37,837 bases of DNA, from NCBI GenBank assembly GCA_028710565.1, contig JAQTTV010000031.1:1-37837 (forward strand). Direction: 5' to 3'. Position numbers and translations under genes: made by a program. Within the stretch, counting starts at the first letter, position 1; every line of letters begins with the position of its first letter. Below the pieces are notes generated by a model. The model was not told the origin of the DNA. It ran no database searches and saw only the letters and a program-made list of their open reading frames with translations. Shown in pieces: positions 9,933-17,924 of the stretch. Source of the stretch: Gallionella sp. Its GTDB lineage: Bacteria > Pseudomonadota > Gammaproteobacteria > Burkholderiales > Gallionellaceae.

Positions 9933-10460
9933 ATGGTTATCGCACCTTCAGAAGCACAACACTTTATCGCTGGCTACCAGTATTTGTTAGCAGAGATTTA
10001 TCTCCACTCGAATGGCAATCCCGATGTGGACGTGCTTGAGATGCTTGCCGAGGCACGCGAATTGGTCAATGTCACGCCATCATTGCTGGATGCCGCTGCG
10101 ACCAAGCTCGAAAGCACGGGGCAGCCTGTTGCCGCCGATGTGTTGGCAGCGATCAAAACGTTGCAATTAAAGCAGTGGGTTTTTCTGCGCGAGACAACCA
10201 AGTACGCCATTTTTGTTGAGGCGAGCGGTGAGCAGGCTTACGGCGTGTTAGGTCTGACAGACCATATTAGTGACATCATTGGCGGCTCTGCGGCGACATT
10301 TACGGCAGGGCTGTTCGAGTATCAAGGACAATACGTCTGCGATGGCATCTTCAAAAACTATGTCAGGCTGGGACCTCATTTAAAGAGCGAGTACAACGAA
10401 ACCCTACGCCTCATCAAGAAAAATGGGGGATTCCACACCGCTATCCCGCGATTTCTGTAG
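9933..10460 (+). CDS. Hypothetical protein, 175 residues
   Basis: I do not recognise the family. The ATG at 9933 is preferred over a TTG three codons upstream because AGGA ends ten bases before it. The N-terminal part (about 1-75) is acidic and helical-looking. The rest (WVFLRETTKYAIFVEASGEQAYGVLGLTDHISDIIG...) looks alpha/beta, with a GLFEYQGQYVCDGIF stretch. No signal peptide or membrane segment is seen. It lies between the DUF6232-like gene (176 bases away) and the AIM24 gene (50 bases away) on the same strand and may be cotranscribed with the latter. Confidence 0.6.
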   Translation: MVIAPSEAQHFIAGYQYLLAEIYLHSNGNPDVDVLEMLAEARELVNVTPSLLDAAATKLESTGQPVAADVLAAIKTLQLKQWVFLRETTKYAIFVEASGEQAYGVLGLTDHISDIIGGSAATFTAGLFEYQGQYVCDGIFKNYVRLGPHLKSEYNETLRLIKKNGGFHTAIPRFL

Positions 10461-10510
10461 TACATTATTTACCCTTGCTTTAAAAATCCACCCCCTTGAA
10501 AGGAAGTCTG

Positions 10511-11317
10511 ATGTCTCAGCTAGATTACAAAATTTACGGTAACGATTTGCAATATGTGCAATTTACCTTGGCGGCAGGACAGGAGGTGATTGCGGAGCAG
10601 GGGGCGATGATGTTTATCGACCAAGACATTGCGACGGATGCGATTTTGGGGGACGGTAGTGCGTCTGCGTTTGGGGCGATTGGTCGTTTCGTCAATGCCA
10701 TTAAACGCTCGTTCACGGGCGAGTCGATGTTTAGCAGCCATTATCAAAACAACGCCAGTTATCCCCAGCGCGTGGCAATTGCAGCACCAGGTCCTGGTGA
10801 AATTGTGGCGATCAATTTGGATGAACAAGGTGGCTCGATTATTTGCCAAAAGGGTGCGTATTTGGCAGGGGAAAAGGGGCAGAAAATTCAGATCGCGTTT
10901 CAAAAACGGGTGCGAGTGGGCTTGTTTGGCGGCGAAGGCTTTATCATGCAAAAAATCAGTGGACACGGCACGGTGTTTATCCATGCGTCGGGTGCGTTGA
11001 GGCAAGTGGCATTGGGATCTGTGGATGCACTGCGCGTTGATACGGGTTGCCTCGTGGGCATGTCATCCAGTGTGCGTTATGACATCAAATACACGGGCAA
11101 GCTGAAAACCAGTTTGTTCGGCGGGGAAGGCTTGTTTTACGCCACGGTTTCAGGACCAGGTCATGTCTGGATGCAATCTTTGCCATTGAGTCGCTTGAGC
11201 AAGGTGTTGATGACAGCGGCGATTTCAGGACGGGGACAAGGCTCAATCTGGGGGAAACTGTACTTGGTGGGTTTTGTGATTTTCGTGATTGTGTCTCTGT
11301 TTCTAGAGAGGTCATAG
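10511..11317 (+). CDS. AIM24/TIGR00266 family protein
   Basis: The 268-residue protein starts at 10511, where AAAGGAAG sits five bases upstream; an earlier in-frame TTG is less likely. Repeated GLFGGEGFIMQKISGHGTVF and SLFGGEGLFYATVSGPGHVW are the hallmark of the AIM24 family (tryptophan RNA-binding attenuator-like fold). SMFSSHY and LDEQGGSIICQKGAYLAG are also typical. A single hydrophobic segment ends the protein (YLVGFVIFVIVSLFL), so it is probably membrane-anchored. The function in bacteria is not settled. It is followed by a 9-bp-stem hairpin and then the M48 protease gene. Confidence 0.85.
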   Translation: MSQLDYKIYGNDLQYVQFTLAAGQEVIAEQGAMMFIDQDIATDAILGDGSASAFGAIGRFVNAIKRSFTGESMFSSHYQNNASYPQRVAIAAPGPGEIVAINLDEQGGSIICQKGAYLAGEKGQKIQIAFQKRVRVGLFGGEGFIMQKISGHGTVFIHASGALRQVALGSVDALRVDTGCLVGMSSSVRYDIKYTGKLKTSLFGGEGLFYATVSGPGHVWMQSLPLSRLSKVLMTAAISGRGQGSIWGKLYLVGFVIFVIVSLFLERS

Positions 11318-11338
11318 GTCAAGATGTGGCATGGAGAA

Positions 11339-11363
11339 GTAGTCGCTGCAAACTAGCGACTAC
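11339..11363 (+). terminator. Hairpin after the AIM24 gene
   Basis: A perfect nine-base stem, GTAGTCGCT and AGCGACTAC, encloses a seven-base loop 21 bases after the AIM24 stop. There is no T-run behind it, so it is a weak terminator or an mRNA-stabilising structure. The next bases repeat AACGACT twice. Confidence 0.4.
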
Positions 11364-11414
11364 CAACTAACGACTAACGACTCAATCCCCAATTATTTGT
11401 TCGCAACCATTAGC

Positions 11415-12554
11415 ATGACTGACATTCAAATTCTTCTGTTTGGTGCTGACTTGCCCGTCGCGGGGCAACGCGCCCAGTGCATGGCGAGTCAGGAGGGCAT
11501 ACACCTCCAATCGGCACAGTTTGCCGCCTCCCAATTTATCCATTGGCGAGAATTGCACGCGAAAGTAGCGGGTTTCGACCATGACCAACTGCAACTCACT
11601 TGGCAGCAAGAAACGGCGGCGTGGTCATTGATACCCGCTGATGCAACAGAGCAGAAAAAACTGATCGCAGTCCTGCCCAAAGAGAGCTTAGCGGGTTTTA
11701 AGCATTGGCAACATGAGACGCAATCGCAAAGCTGGCTGTGGAAAGGTATTTTGTACACCACCGCTTTTGTGGGCTTGGCTGTTTTGCTCTTGGTTTGGCA
11801 GCATGATCGCGCCGCGATGTGGGCGGCGAGCATGGTGTCGATGAAGACGGAAAAGAGATTAGGGGAATCCGTACTGAAATCGCTCAATCCCAAAGCAAAC
11901 TTCCTCAGCGAAGGTGAAGCCGTCAAAACCGTGCAACGCATCGGGCAGCAACTCACGGTAGGGTCGCGCTATCACTATCAGTGGTATGTTTCCAAAGATC
12001 CCGCCGTGAATGCCTTTGCCCTTCCTGGTGGGATTATTGTGGTAAATAGCGGCTTGCTGAAACACGCCGACACACCGAATGAGCTGGCTGCGGTGTTAGC
12101 ACATGAGGTGCAACATGTTGAGCAACGTCACGCGCTCAAAAATATGATGAACAGCGCGGCGATGGCGACCGTGGTGTTGGTGGTATTAGGCGATGCCAAC
12201 GCGGTGGTGATGATGGTGGCGCATCAGCTTTCCTCGCAATACTTTAGTCGTCAAGTGGAGTCAGATGCTGACCTCAAAGGTGTGCAACTATTGAATGACA
12301 AGCATATTGATACGCGCGGGATGGTGAGTTTCTTTAAGAAATTGGAAGCGGGATTTGACCCACCCAAAGAACCCAAAGCCAGCAAGGAAGAGTCTTCTGA
12401 AGTCTCAAGTTGGCTGTCATCTCATCCTGATACCCTGGTGCGTATAGCAACCATCGAGAGCTATATTGCGCAACATCCGTGCCAGCAATGCAGCGTTTTA
12501 ACGTGGAACAAAGCGGATATTTTGGCGGAGCTTGAACGGTCAGAAAAAAAATAA
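11415..12554 (+). CDS. M48 family zinc metalloprotease, membrane-anchored
   Basis: The 379-residue product starts at the ATG at 11415; a TTG six codons earlier is possible. The N-terminal 100 residues resemble a cytoplasmic DUF7092-type domain. One membrane segment follows (about 107-129, ILYTTAFVGLAVLLLVW), then the M48 peptidase domain with HEVQH at 230-234 and the third zinc ligand E282 in ESDADLKG. NAFALPGGIIVVNSGLL is the usual M48C/LoiP-BepA-type stretch. Proteins of this type degrade or quality-control envelope proteins. The layout of a cytoplasmic domain before the anchor differs from secreted BepA. The C-terminus holds CQQC. Confidence 0.85.
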   Translation: MTDIQILLFGADLPVAGQRAQCMASQEGIHLQSAQFAASQFIHWRELHAKVAGFDHDQLQLTWQQETAAWSLIPADATEQKKLIAVLPKESLAGFKHWQHETQSQSWLWKGILYTTAFVGLAVLLLVWQHDRAAMWAASMVSMKTEKRLGESVLKSLNPKANFLSEGEAVKTVQRIGQQLTVGSRYHYQWYVSKDPAVNAFALPGGIIVVNSGLLKHADTPNELAAVLAHEVQHVEQRHALKNMMNSAAMATVVLVVLGDANAVVMMVAHQLSSQYFSRQVESDADLKGVQLLNDKHIDTRGMVSFFKKLEAGFDPPKEPKASKEESSEVSSWLSSHPDTLVRIATIESYIAQHPCQQCSVLTWNKADILAELERSEKK

Positions 12555-12619
12555 ACCCACTGAGTTATTCAGATTTCGTTGCGCCCGAACAGGTGGGCGC
12601 GCACGAGGACTACTCAAGA

Positions 12620-13060
12620 CTAGCTGGCTAACTCGGCTCGTTTCGCCAAAATAAACGCGCCTAACTGTTTGTCAGTACTGAGAATATGGTCGATCATCCA
12701 ATTGTTCAGAAAGGTTAGCAACTCTTCACGAGAAATCAAGTGTCCCACTTTGAGACCTTCGCGAATACTGAGTACGGTTGAAGAGAACTCGCGATGTTGT
12801 TGTATATGGGTATTCGCGTCTTCTTGTTGTTTATCGGTGTAATGGTGGATCTGCATCAAGGCTTCTTCTGTTTCAAAGTGATACAGCGCGTAGCTCAGCA
12901 AATCTTGCGTGATTTGATCTAGGATTTCAGCGTTGACGTTGCTGGTCAGCCTCGTGTTGGCTTCGTTGATACTGTTGATCAAAATGCGATGCTGCTCGTC
13001 CATTTCGATGATGCCCGTAACGAGATCGTCATTCCAGATGATGAGTTCATGTCCTATCAT
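12620..13060 (-). CDS. Bacteriohemerythrin
   Basis: The 146-residue four-helix protein has all seven ligands of a di-iron oxygen-binding site: H24 (MDEQH), H61 and E65 (HFETE), H85 and H89 (HIQQH), H125 and D130 (HILSTD). Hemerythrins bind oxygen reversibly and serve in oxygen storage, delivery or sensing. The start codon overlaps the stop of the upstream GGDEF-EAL gene by four bases, so the two proteins are made together. That makes an oxygen-linked partner role for the signalling protein likely; in other bacteria hemerythrin domains are fused directly to GGDEF domains. Confidence 0.93.
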   Translation of the reverse strand: MIGHELIIWNDDLVTGIIEMDEQHRILINSINEANTRLTSNVNAEILDQITQDLLSYALYHFETEEALMQIHHYTDKQQEDANTHIQQHREFSSTVLSIREGLKVGHLISREELLTFLNNWMIDHILSTDKQLGAFILAKRAELAS

Positions 13061-16000
13061 TGTTTTATCCCTGTTGTGTTGTAGTTGTGTGCCAGTTCGC
13101 CCCGCACATGAGAAAGCAGATGATCCAGTTCATCATGTTGTGCGAATAAACTTTCCGCATCCATCTGGGTTGCAGTCAAATCCCCCCCGTGCTGATGTTC
13201 ACATAGTCGTGCTGCTGTTTGGTGAATTTTACGATGAACAGCTGCTATCGAATGAAACCAATTTTCCTTGCCAAATTCTTGCAAGCCATCCCCTGCGTAC
13301 CAGCGACCAAAGTGGCAGCCTTGTTCATCAAGTAGTGAGTGAGAATTAAAATCAGTCAACATATTGCTGGATTTTTCGATCTGACGATCTATCCAATGTC
13401 GATGATTCACTTCTGCCAAAAGCAATTCAAAATAACCCCGTGATGGTCGTCTAGTACTGGGTAATTGCCACAAAGGGTCGGGGTGAAATGCCTGCACCCA
13501 AGAGGTGACGTGTTCCGCTGGCATAGGTCGGGAGATGCAATAACCTTGCATCAGGAAACAACCCATCTCCATCAACATCAAAATGTGGTCGATAGACTCG
13601 ACGCCCTCCGCCACCACGTTGCGTTGGAAAGCTGATGCCAAACCCACCACACCACTCACAATCGCGAGATCATCAGGGTTGTGCAACATCCCGCGCACAA
13701 AACTTTGGTCAATTTTCAATGCGTCGGCAGGGAGAAGTTTCAAGTGTGTCAAGGAAGAAAATCCCGTGCCAAAATCGTCTAGCGAAACATGTATCCCCAT
13801 GTTTCGGCATTGTTGAATCGCATTGGCAACCGTGTTGACATCTTCTAGCGCGCCAGTTTCAAGAATTTCGATGCCTAGGCGGTTAATGATTTCGCTATCA
13901 TAATCCATAAGCAAATCATTCAACCGTGAAATAAAATTATGTTTATGTAAATGGTACTGTGAGATATTGACACTTAGGGACAAGTTTAGCCCCTCGGCAC
14001 GCCAGGCGACTAATTGCTTAAGGGCTTCTTGTATCGTCCACTCGCCCATCGCCACGATTAGGTTTTGGTGTTCTACTAAGGGAATAAATTCTGAAGGCAG
14101 CAAAAGTCCCAAAATGGGGTGATTCCAACGTATCAGCGCTTCTACTCCAACGACCTTGCCCTGACGGCAATCTACTTGGGGTTGATAATAAAGCGTAAAC
14201 TGACCATCGGCCAAGGCATGTTCAATTTTTTTGAGCGTTGCTTGATTCGCCTGTTGTTGATTGTGATGGGTAGGATTAAATAGCTGATAACAATTTTTGC
14301 CCGCTTGTTTTGCTTCATACATAGACTGATCGGCATGACGCAATAGCAAATCAGGGTCACTCACGTCGTTGGGGAAAATGGTTGCGCCGAGACTGGCAGA
14401 CACATGTGCAACTTTGTTGTCTAGCAAATAGGGCGTGGACAAGGAAGAGATCACTCGACTCAAGGTTTGCTCAATCTCATCTATATTTTTAAATCCGCCC
14501 AATATCAGTGCAAACTCATCCCCGCCAAAGCGAGAGGCGGTATCAGATTCCCGCACGCATTCTTGTAGCCGTCGTGCCACTTCGATCAATAGCTGATCGC
14601 CTAGTTTGTGTCCGAATTGGTCATTCACTTGTTTAAAGCCATCGAGGTCTAACATGCAGATGACCACCAGCTCGTTCGAACGACGCGCGAAGGCGAGGGT
14701 TTGCTCCATGCGGTCAGTCAAGAGTCTGCGATTCGCTAGGCTGGTGAGTGGATCGTAAAATGCCAGTAGTTTGATTTCTGCTTCGGCTTGTTGACGATCC
14801 GTGATGTCGTGGATGATAGAAAATAGAACCGTTTGCCCGCCCAAGCTCATGGGAGATGAGTGTACTTCTACGGTACGTAAAGAGCCATTTGCCAAACGAT
14901 GTGGAAAAATAAAATAATTGCGTTGCTCACGCGCGGCTCGCATCCGCTCTGCCGCCAATTCTTCGGGGGGCAAGGTGTTAATGGCCTCAATATTCATCTG
15001 CTTCAAGTGGTCAATGCTATAACCATAAAAATTGCTGGCGGCTTGATTGGCATCTTGAATCATCCCCGATTCAGGTTCAATCAAGAGCATGGGGGAATCG
15101 TGCAGCAAAAACATTTGATGGAAACGTTGCTTGCTTTCTAGTAGTTGTTGTTCCGTTTGCTTGCGATCCAGATCCATCTGATGCAGTCTATGGCGAGTAT
15201 TGGTCAGCCAACCCAGTACGCTATTGTCCAGCTTGAAATTGCTCAAGGTAGAAAAGGAAAAGTCTCCACTACCCATTCGGCTGATATGTTCATGAATCTT
15301 ATCAACGGATCCTCCCAACGTCATTTGTAAAAATTGATGGGTGCGATATAGCATGAATGCCAAGCTCAACGCCAAGGCAATAAAGATGCTGCGCAAGATC
15401 AAGGCGGTTATTTTGGCAAGCTGGACGGCATCTGCCGTGCGATCCTCAACTAAGACATTAACATCATGAATAGGCCGCATGATGTCCGCTTTGGCTTGAT
15501 GGTAATTTGAATCGTGCAGCATGGCGAGAGCTTGTGCATGACTGCTTCCCGTATCAGGCAGCTCAATCAATCGCATGGCTTCAAACTCTGTGGCGGTTAA
15601 ACGATCCGAATTGGTTTTTGCCTCCGCCAGCTTATGAAATTCTTGATTTGTAAACCCTGCTTGCCGCATTAAATCCAGCAAGGAGATTGCCTTTGTGTTC
15701 TTTGAAATGGGTAATTGACCGTCCACCAGCACGATATCTAAGTAGTGGCTGTGATAATCCTGTGAGCGTGGTTTTCTGCCATCACGGATGTCCAGAATAG
15801 CCTGATAATTATCTTTGTAGTTCACGTCTTTGGTCACGACATAGGTTCGCACCATTCGAGTCAAATCATCTGAAGATTGACGCAATTCATCCGTGAGTAA
15901 AATAGACTGGTGCCGTACCTCATAAAGACGGTCAATTTCCTTTTCTGACCAGACGTAAACAGAAAAAAGCACGACCAGTAGCGCGAAAATGCCCATCGTC

Positions 16001-16104
16001 AGCCATATATGACTGGAAAATGAGAGCTGCTTTTTTTGAATAAATGTATTCAACAGGAGCCTAGGGTATGAATCCATGATGGGATGGTTGAGCGCAGCTT
16101 GCAT
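13057..16104 (-). CDS. Membrane GGDEF-EAL c-di-GMP protein with PAS and CZB domains
   Basis: The 1015-residue protein has this domain order. A membrane segment at about 33-52. A periplasmic helical sensor at about 55-230. A second membrane segment at about 232-252. A PAS domain at about 325-435. GGDEF at 527-531, with an intact RxxD inhibitory site (RESD, 518-521). EAL at 655-657, with LDDFGTGFSSL and AEGVE. A C-terminal CZB zinc domain with H901, C930 in GCHFGRWY, H956 and possibly H961. All active-site motifs look intact, so it may both make and degrade c-di-GMP. CZB domains sense zinc or oxidants such as HOCl through their cysteine. It is cotranslated with the hemerythrin. The CZB domain at the far C-terminus is notable, because it is usually found in chemoreceptors or GGDEF-only DgcZ. 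Confidence 0.9.
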   Translation of the reverse strand: MQAALNHPIMDSYPRLLLNTFIQKKQLSFSSHIWLTMGIFALLVVLFSVYVWSEKEIDRLYEVRHQSILLTDELRQSSDDLTRMVRTYVVTKDVNYKDNYQAILDIRDGRKPRSQDYHSHYLDIVLVDGQLPISKNTKAISLLDLMRQAGFTNQEFHKLAEAKTNSDRLTATEFEAMRLIELPDTGSSHAQALAMLHDSNYHQAKADIMRPIHDVNVLVEDRTADAVQLAKITALILRSIFIALALSLAFMLYRTHQFLQMTLGGSVDKIHEHISRMGSGDFSFSTLSNFKLDNSVLGWLTNTRHRLHQMDLDRKQTEQQLLESKQRFHQMFLLHDSPMLLIEPESGMIQDANQAASNFYGYSIDHLKQMNIEAINTLPPEELAAERMRAAREQRNYFIFPHRLANGSLRTVEVHSSPMSLGGQTVLFSIIHDITDRQQAEAEIKLLAFYDPLTSLANRRLLTDRMEQTLAFARRSNELVVICMLDLDGFKQVNDQFGHKLGDQLLIEVARRLQECVRESDTASRFGGDEFALILGGFKNIDEIEQTLSRVISSLSTPYLLDNKVAHVSASLGATIFPNDVSDPDLLLRHADQSMYEAKQAGKNCYQLFNPTHHNQQQANQATLKKIEHALADGQFTLYYQPQVDCRQGKVVGVEALIRWNHPILGLLLPSEFIPLVEHQNLIVAMGEWTIQEALKQLVAWRAEGLNLSLSVNISQYHLHKHNFISRLNDLLMDYDSEIINRLGIEILETGALEDVNTVANAIQQCRNMGIHVSLDDFGTGFSSLTHLKLLPADALKIDQSFVRGMLHNPDDLAIVSGVVGLASAFQRNVVAEGVESIDHILMLMEMGCFLMQGYCISRPMPAEHVTSWVQAFHPDPLWQLPSTRRPSRGYFELLLAEVNHRHWIDRQIEKSSNMLTDFNSHSLLDEQGCHFGRWYAGDGLQEFGKENWFHSIAAVHRKIHQTAARLCEHQHGGDLTATQMDAESLFAQHDELDHLLSHVRGELAHNYNTTGIKQ

Positions 16105-16185
16105 CCCGCATTAAACGGTTGGCGGATTGTATCCCAGTGGGCAGGAGAATGCCTCAAAAGAATCTAGATATTTTGTGGTGAAAGT

Positions 16186-16219
16186 TGTCGGGTTGCGTGA
16201 TCGAACCGCTCACCCGACA
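16186..16219 (-). terminator. Probable terminator hairpin behind pilU
   Basis: Read on the minus strand, TGTCGGGT and ACCCGACA pair perfectly around an 18-base loop that can itself fold, just downstream of the pilU stop. The following bases (ACTTTCACC) contain only a short T stretch, so its strength is uncertain. Confidence 0.45.
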
Positions 16220-16229
16220 TGACAAACTT

Positions 16230-17363
16230 TTAGGAAAGTTGCAGATTGACCGCGCTGCCAGAGGCTTCTTGCGCGCCTTCTTGTTTGCTTTGTAGTTTGA
16301 TACGTAAGCGTAAATCATTGACCGAGTCGGCATTTTTCAGTGCGTCTTCATACGTGATTTTGCCTTCTTCGTACAAATTAAAGAGCGCACCGTCAAAAGT
16401 TTCCATCCCTAATTCACGTGATTTTGCCATCACCTCTTTAATCCCGTGCACGTCACCTTTGAAAATCAGGTCGGCAATCAGCGGAGAATTCAGCAAAATT
16501 TCAATCGCAGCCGCACGTCCACCGCCAATTTTTGGAATCAAACGTTGAGAGACCAGTGCTTTGACGTTTAGGGATAAATCCATCAGCAATTGGGCGCGAC
16601 GCTCTTCAGGGAAGAAGTTGACGATACGATCCAACGCTTGGTTGGCACTGTTGGCGTGTAAGGTAGCCATGCACAAGTGACCCGTTTCCGCAAATGCAAC
16701 GGCAAACTCCATGGTTTCTTTATCTCGAATTTCGCCGATCAAAATCACATCGGGAGCTTGTCGCAAGGTGTTTTTCAATGCCGCTTCCCACGTTTCGGTA
16801 TCCACACCCACTTCGCGATGGGTAATGACACAGCCTTTGTGGTCATGTACATATTCCACAGGGTCTTCGATGGTGATGATATGCCCTTTGCTGTTGATGT
16901 TTCGGTAGCCAATCATGCCCGCCAGCGTGGTGGATTTGCCTGAACCCGTACCGCCAACCAAAATCACCAAGCCGCGCTTGGTCATCACAATGTCTTTTAA
17001 CACTGACGGCAAGCCCATTTTGTCCAAATCGGGGATCTCAGTGGTGATGGTACGTAAAATCATGCCCACCCGTTGTTGCTGAATAAATACGTTCACGCGG
17101 AAACGCCCAATACCTGGCGGGCTAATCGCAAAGTTACATTCTTTGGTTTTTTCAAATTCTGCCGCTTGGCGATCATTCATAATACTGCGCGCCAGCTCTT
17201 GGGTGTGTTGCGGGGTGAGCGACTGCGGAGACATCGGGGTCATCACGCCATACAGCTTAAAGGCGGGTGGAAATCCCGCTGTAATAAACAAATCTGACGC
17301 TTTTTTGGCGATCATGCCGCGCAGTAAGTTATGTATCAGCTCGGTGGCTTGATCTCTTTCCAT
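16230..17363 (-). CDS. pilU: Type IV pilus retraction ATPase PilU
   Basis: The protein has 377 residues from the ATG at 17363, chosen for the strong CAGAGGAG ribosome site just upstream; a longer frame reaches 17420 but lacks one. Walker A GGTGSGKST is at 137-145, the Walker B region and Asp box (DVILIGEIRD) at 205-214, and the His box H229/H236 (ETGHLCMATLHAN). The sequence around GLVILVGGTGSGKSTTLAGMIGYRN and the absence of the AIRNLIRE motif favour PilU over PilT. PilU works with PilT to retract pili in twitching motility. pilT is not adjacent. The gene lies 85 bases beyond the original cbb terminator site, so readthrough from cbbO could reach it. Confidence 0.88.
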   Translation of the reverse strand: MERDQATELIHNLLRGMIAKKASDLFITAGFPPAFKLYGVMTPMSPQSLTPQHTQELARSIMNDRQAAEFEKTKECNFAISPPGIGRFRVNVFIQQQRVGMILRTITTEIPDLDKMGLPSVLKDIVMTKRGLVILVGGTGSGKSTTLAGMIGYRNINSKGHIITIEDPVEYVHDHKGCVITHREVGVDTETWEAALKNTLRQAPDVILIGEIRDKETMEFAVAFAETGHLCMATLHANSANQALDRIVNFFPEERRAQLLMDLSLNVKALVSQRLIPKIGGGRAAAIEILLNSPLIADLIFKGDVHGIKEVMAKSRELGMETFDGALFNLYEEGKITYEDALKNADSVNDLRLRIKLQSKQEGAQEASGSAVNLQLS

Positions 17364-17446
17364 ACTAAACTCCTCTGAGAAATGGGTGTGCTGAATTATC
17401 GCAGCATCACGGCAAAGCATGTACGTATTTAAACGATAAATTTAAA

Positions 17447-17464
17447 AAGAGCGGGGTTGTGCCC
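17447..17464 (-). terminator. Left half of the split cbb operon terminator
   Basis: This piece and the piece at 19341-19358 would join, after removal of the inserted element and one 10-base target copy, into AAAGAGCGGGG - TTGTG - CCCCGCTCTTT. That is a perfect 11-bp stem with a five-base loop. On the minus strand it is followed by a T-run (CTCTTTTTAAA), which is the form of a rho-independent terminator directly after cbbO. The insertion has separated the arms by almost 1.9 kb. Confidence 0.75.
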
Positions 17465-17557
17465 GAATGGCACTTACTTAAGCTCAAAACCCCTGATGCG
17501 GCACGGATTAACATTTTTTCACCATCCTCTAAAAGTGGGCTGAACTACTGTTCCTTC

Positions 17558-17846
17558 AGGTATCTACACAACTTTCAATCATTTTGGAATAAGGGTGTAT
17601 TAAACTTTTCATTCAAAAACAACAATATCCGAATGTCTGGATTTGAACCCAGACTCCCCTCGCCCACTTGTGGGAGAGGGGCAGGGGGAGAGGGTACGCC
17701 GACGGAGCGAATTGCATCCAGACAAGGGCATGTGCAACGCGCCCCCTACAAATTATGAAGCATGTTGTTTTTAAATGAAATTCTACCCCCACCCTAACCC
17801 TCCCCCTGCTAGGGTGAGGGAACAAAGTTGTGTAGATACCTATGCC
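17558..17846. mobile_element. MITE copy B
   Basis: It is almost identical to copy C (27332-27625). The right end is complete (CCTATGCC followed by TTCAA). The left end lacks the first five bases (starts AGGTATCTACACAAC after CCTTC), so a small deletion has removed the terminal bases. It lies inside the outer element and 78 bases from the IS4 element. Confidence 0.8.
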
Positions 17847-17924
17847 TTCAAGGGGAGGGTTGGGGTGGGGATGGGGGGTGTGTGCAGAGAACGAACCCAT
17901 CCCCATCCTAGCCTTCCCCTTGAA

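Noticed and set aside
16230..17363. PilT instead of PilU
   Set aside because: The AIRNLIRE-type C-terminal motif of PilT is missing and the sequence around Walker A is PilU-like.
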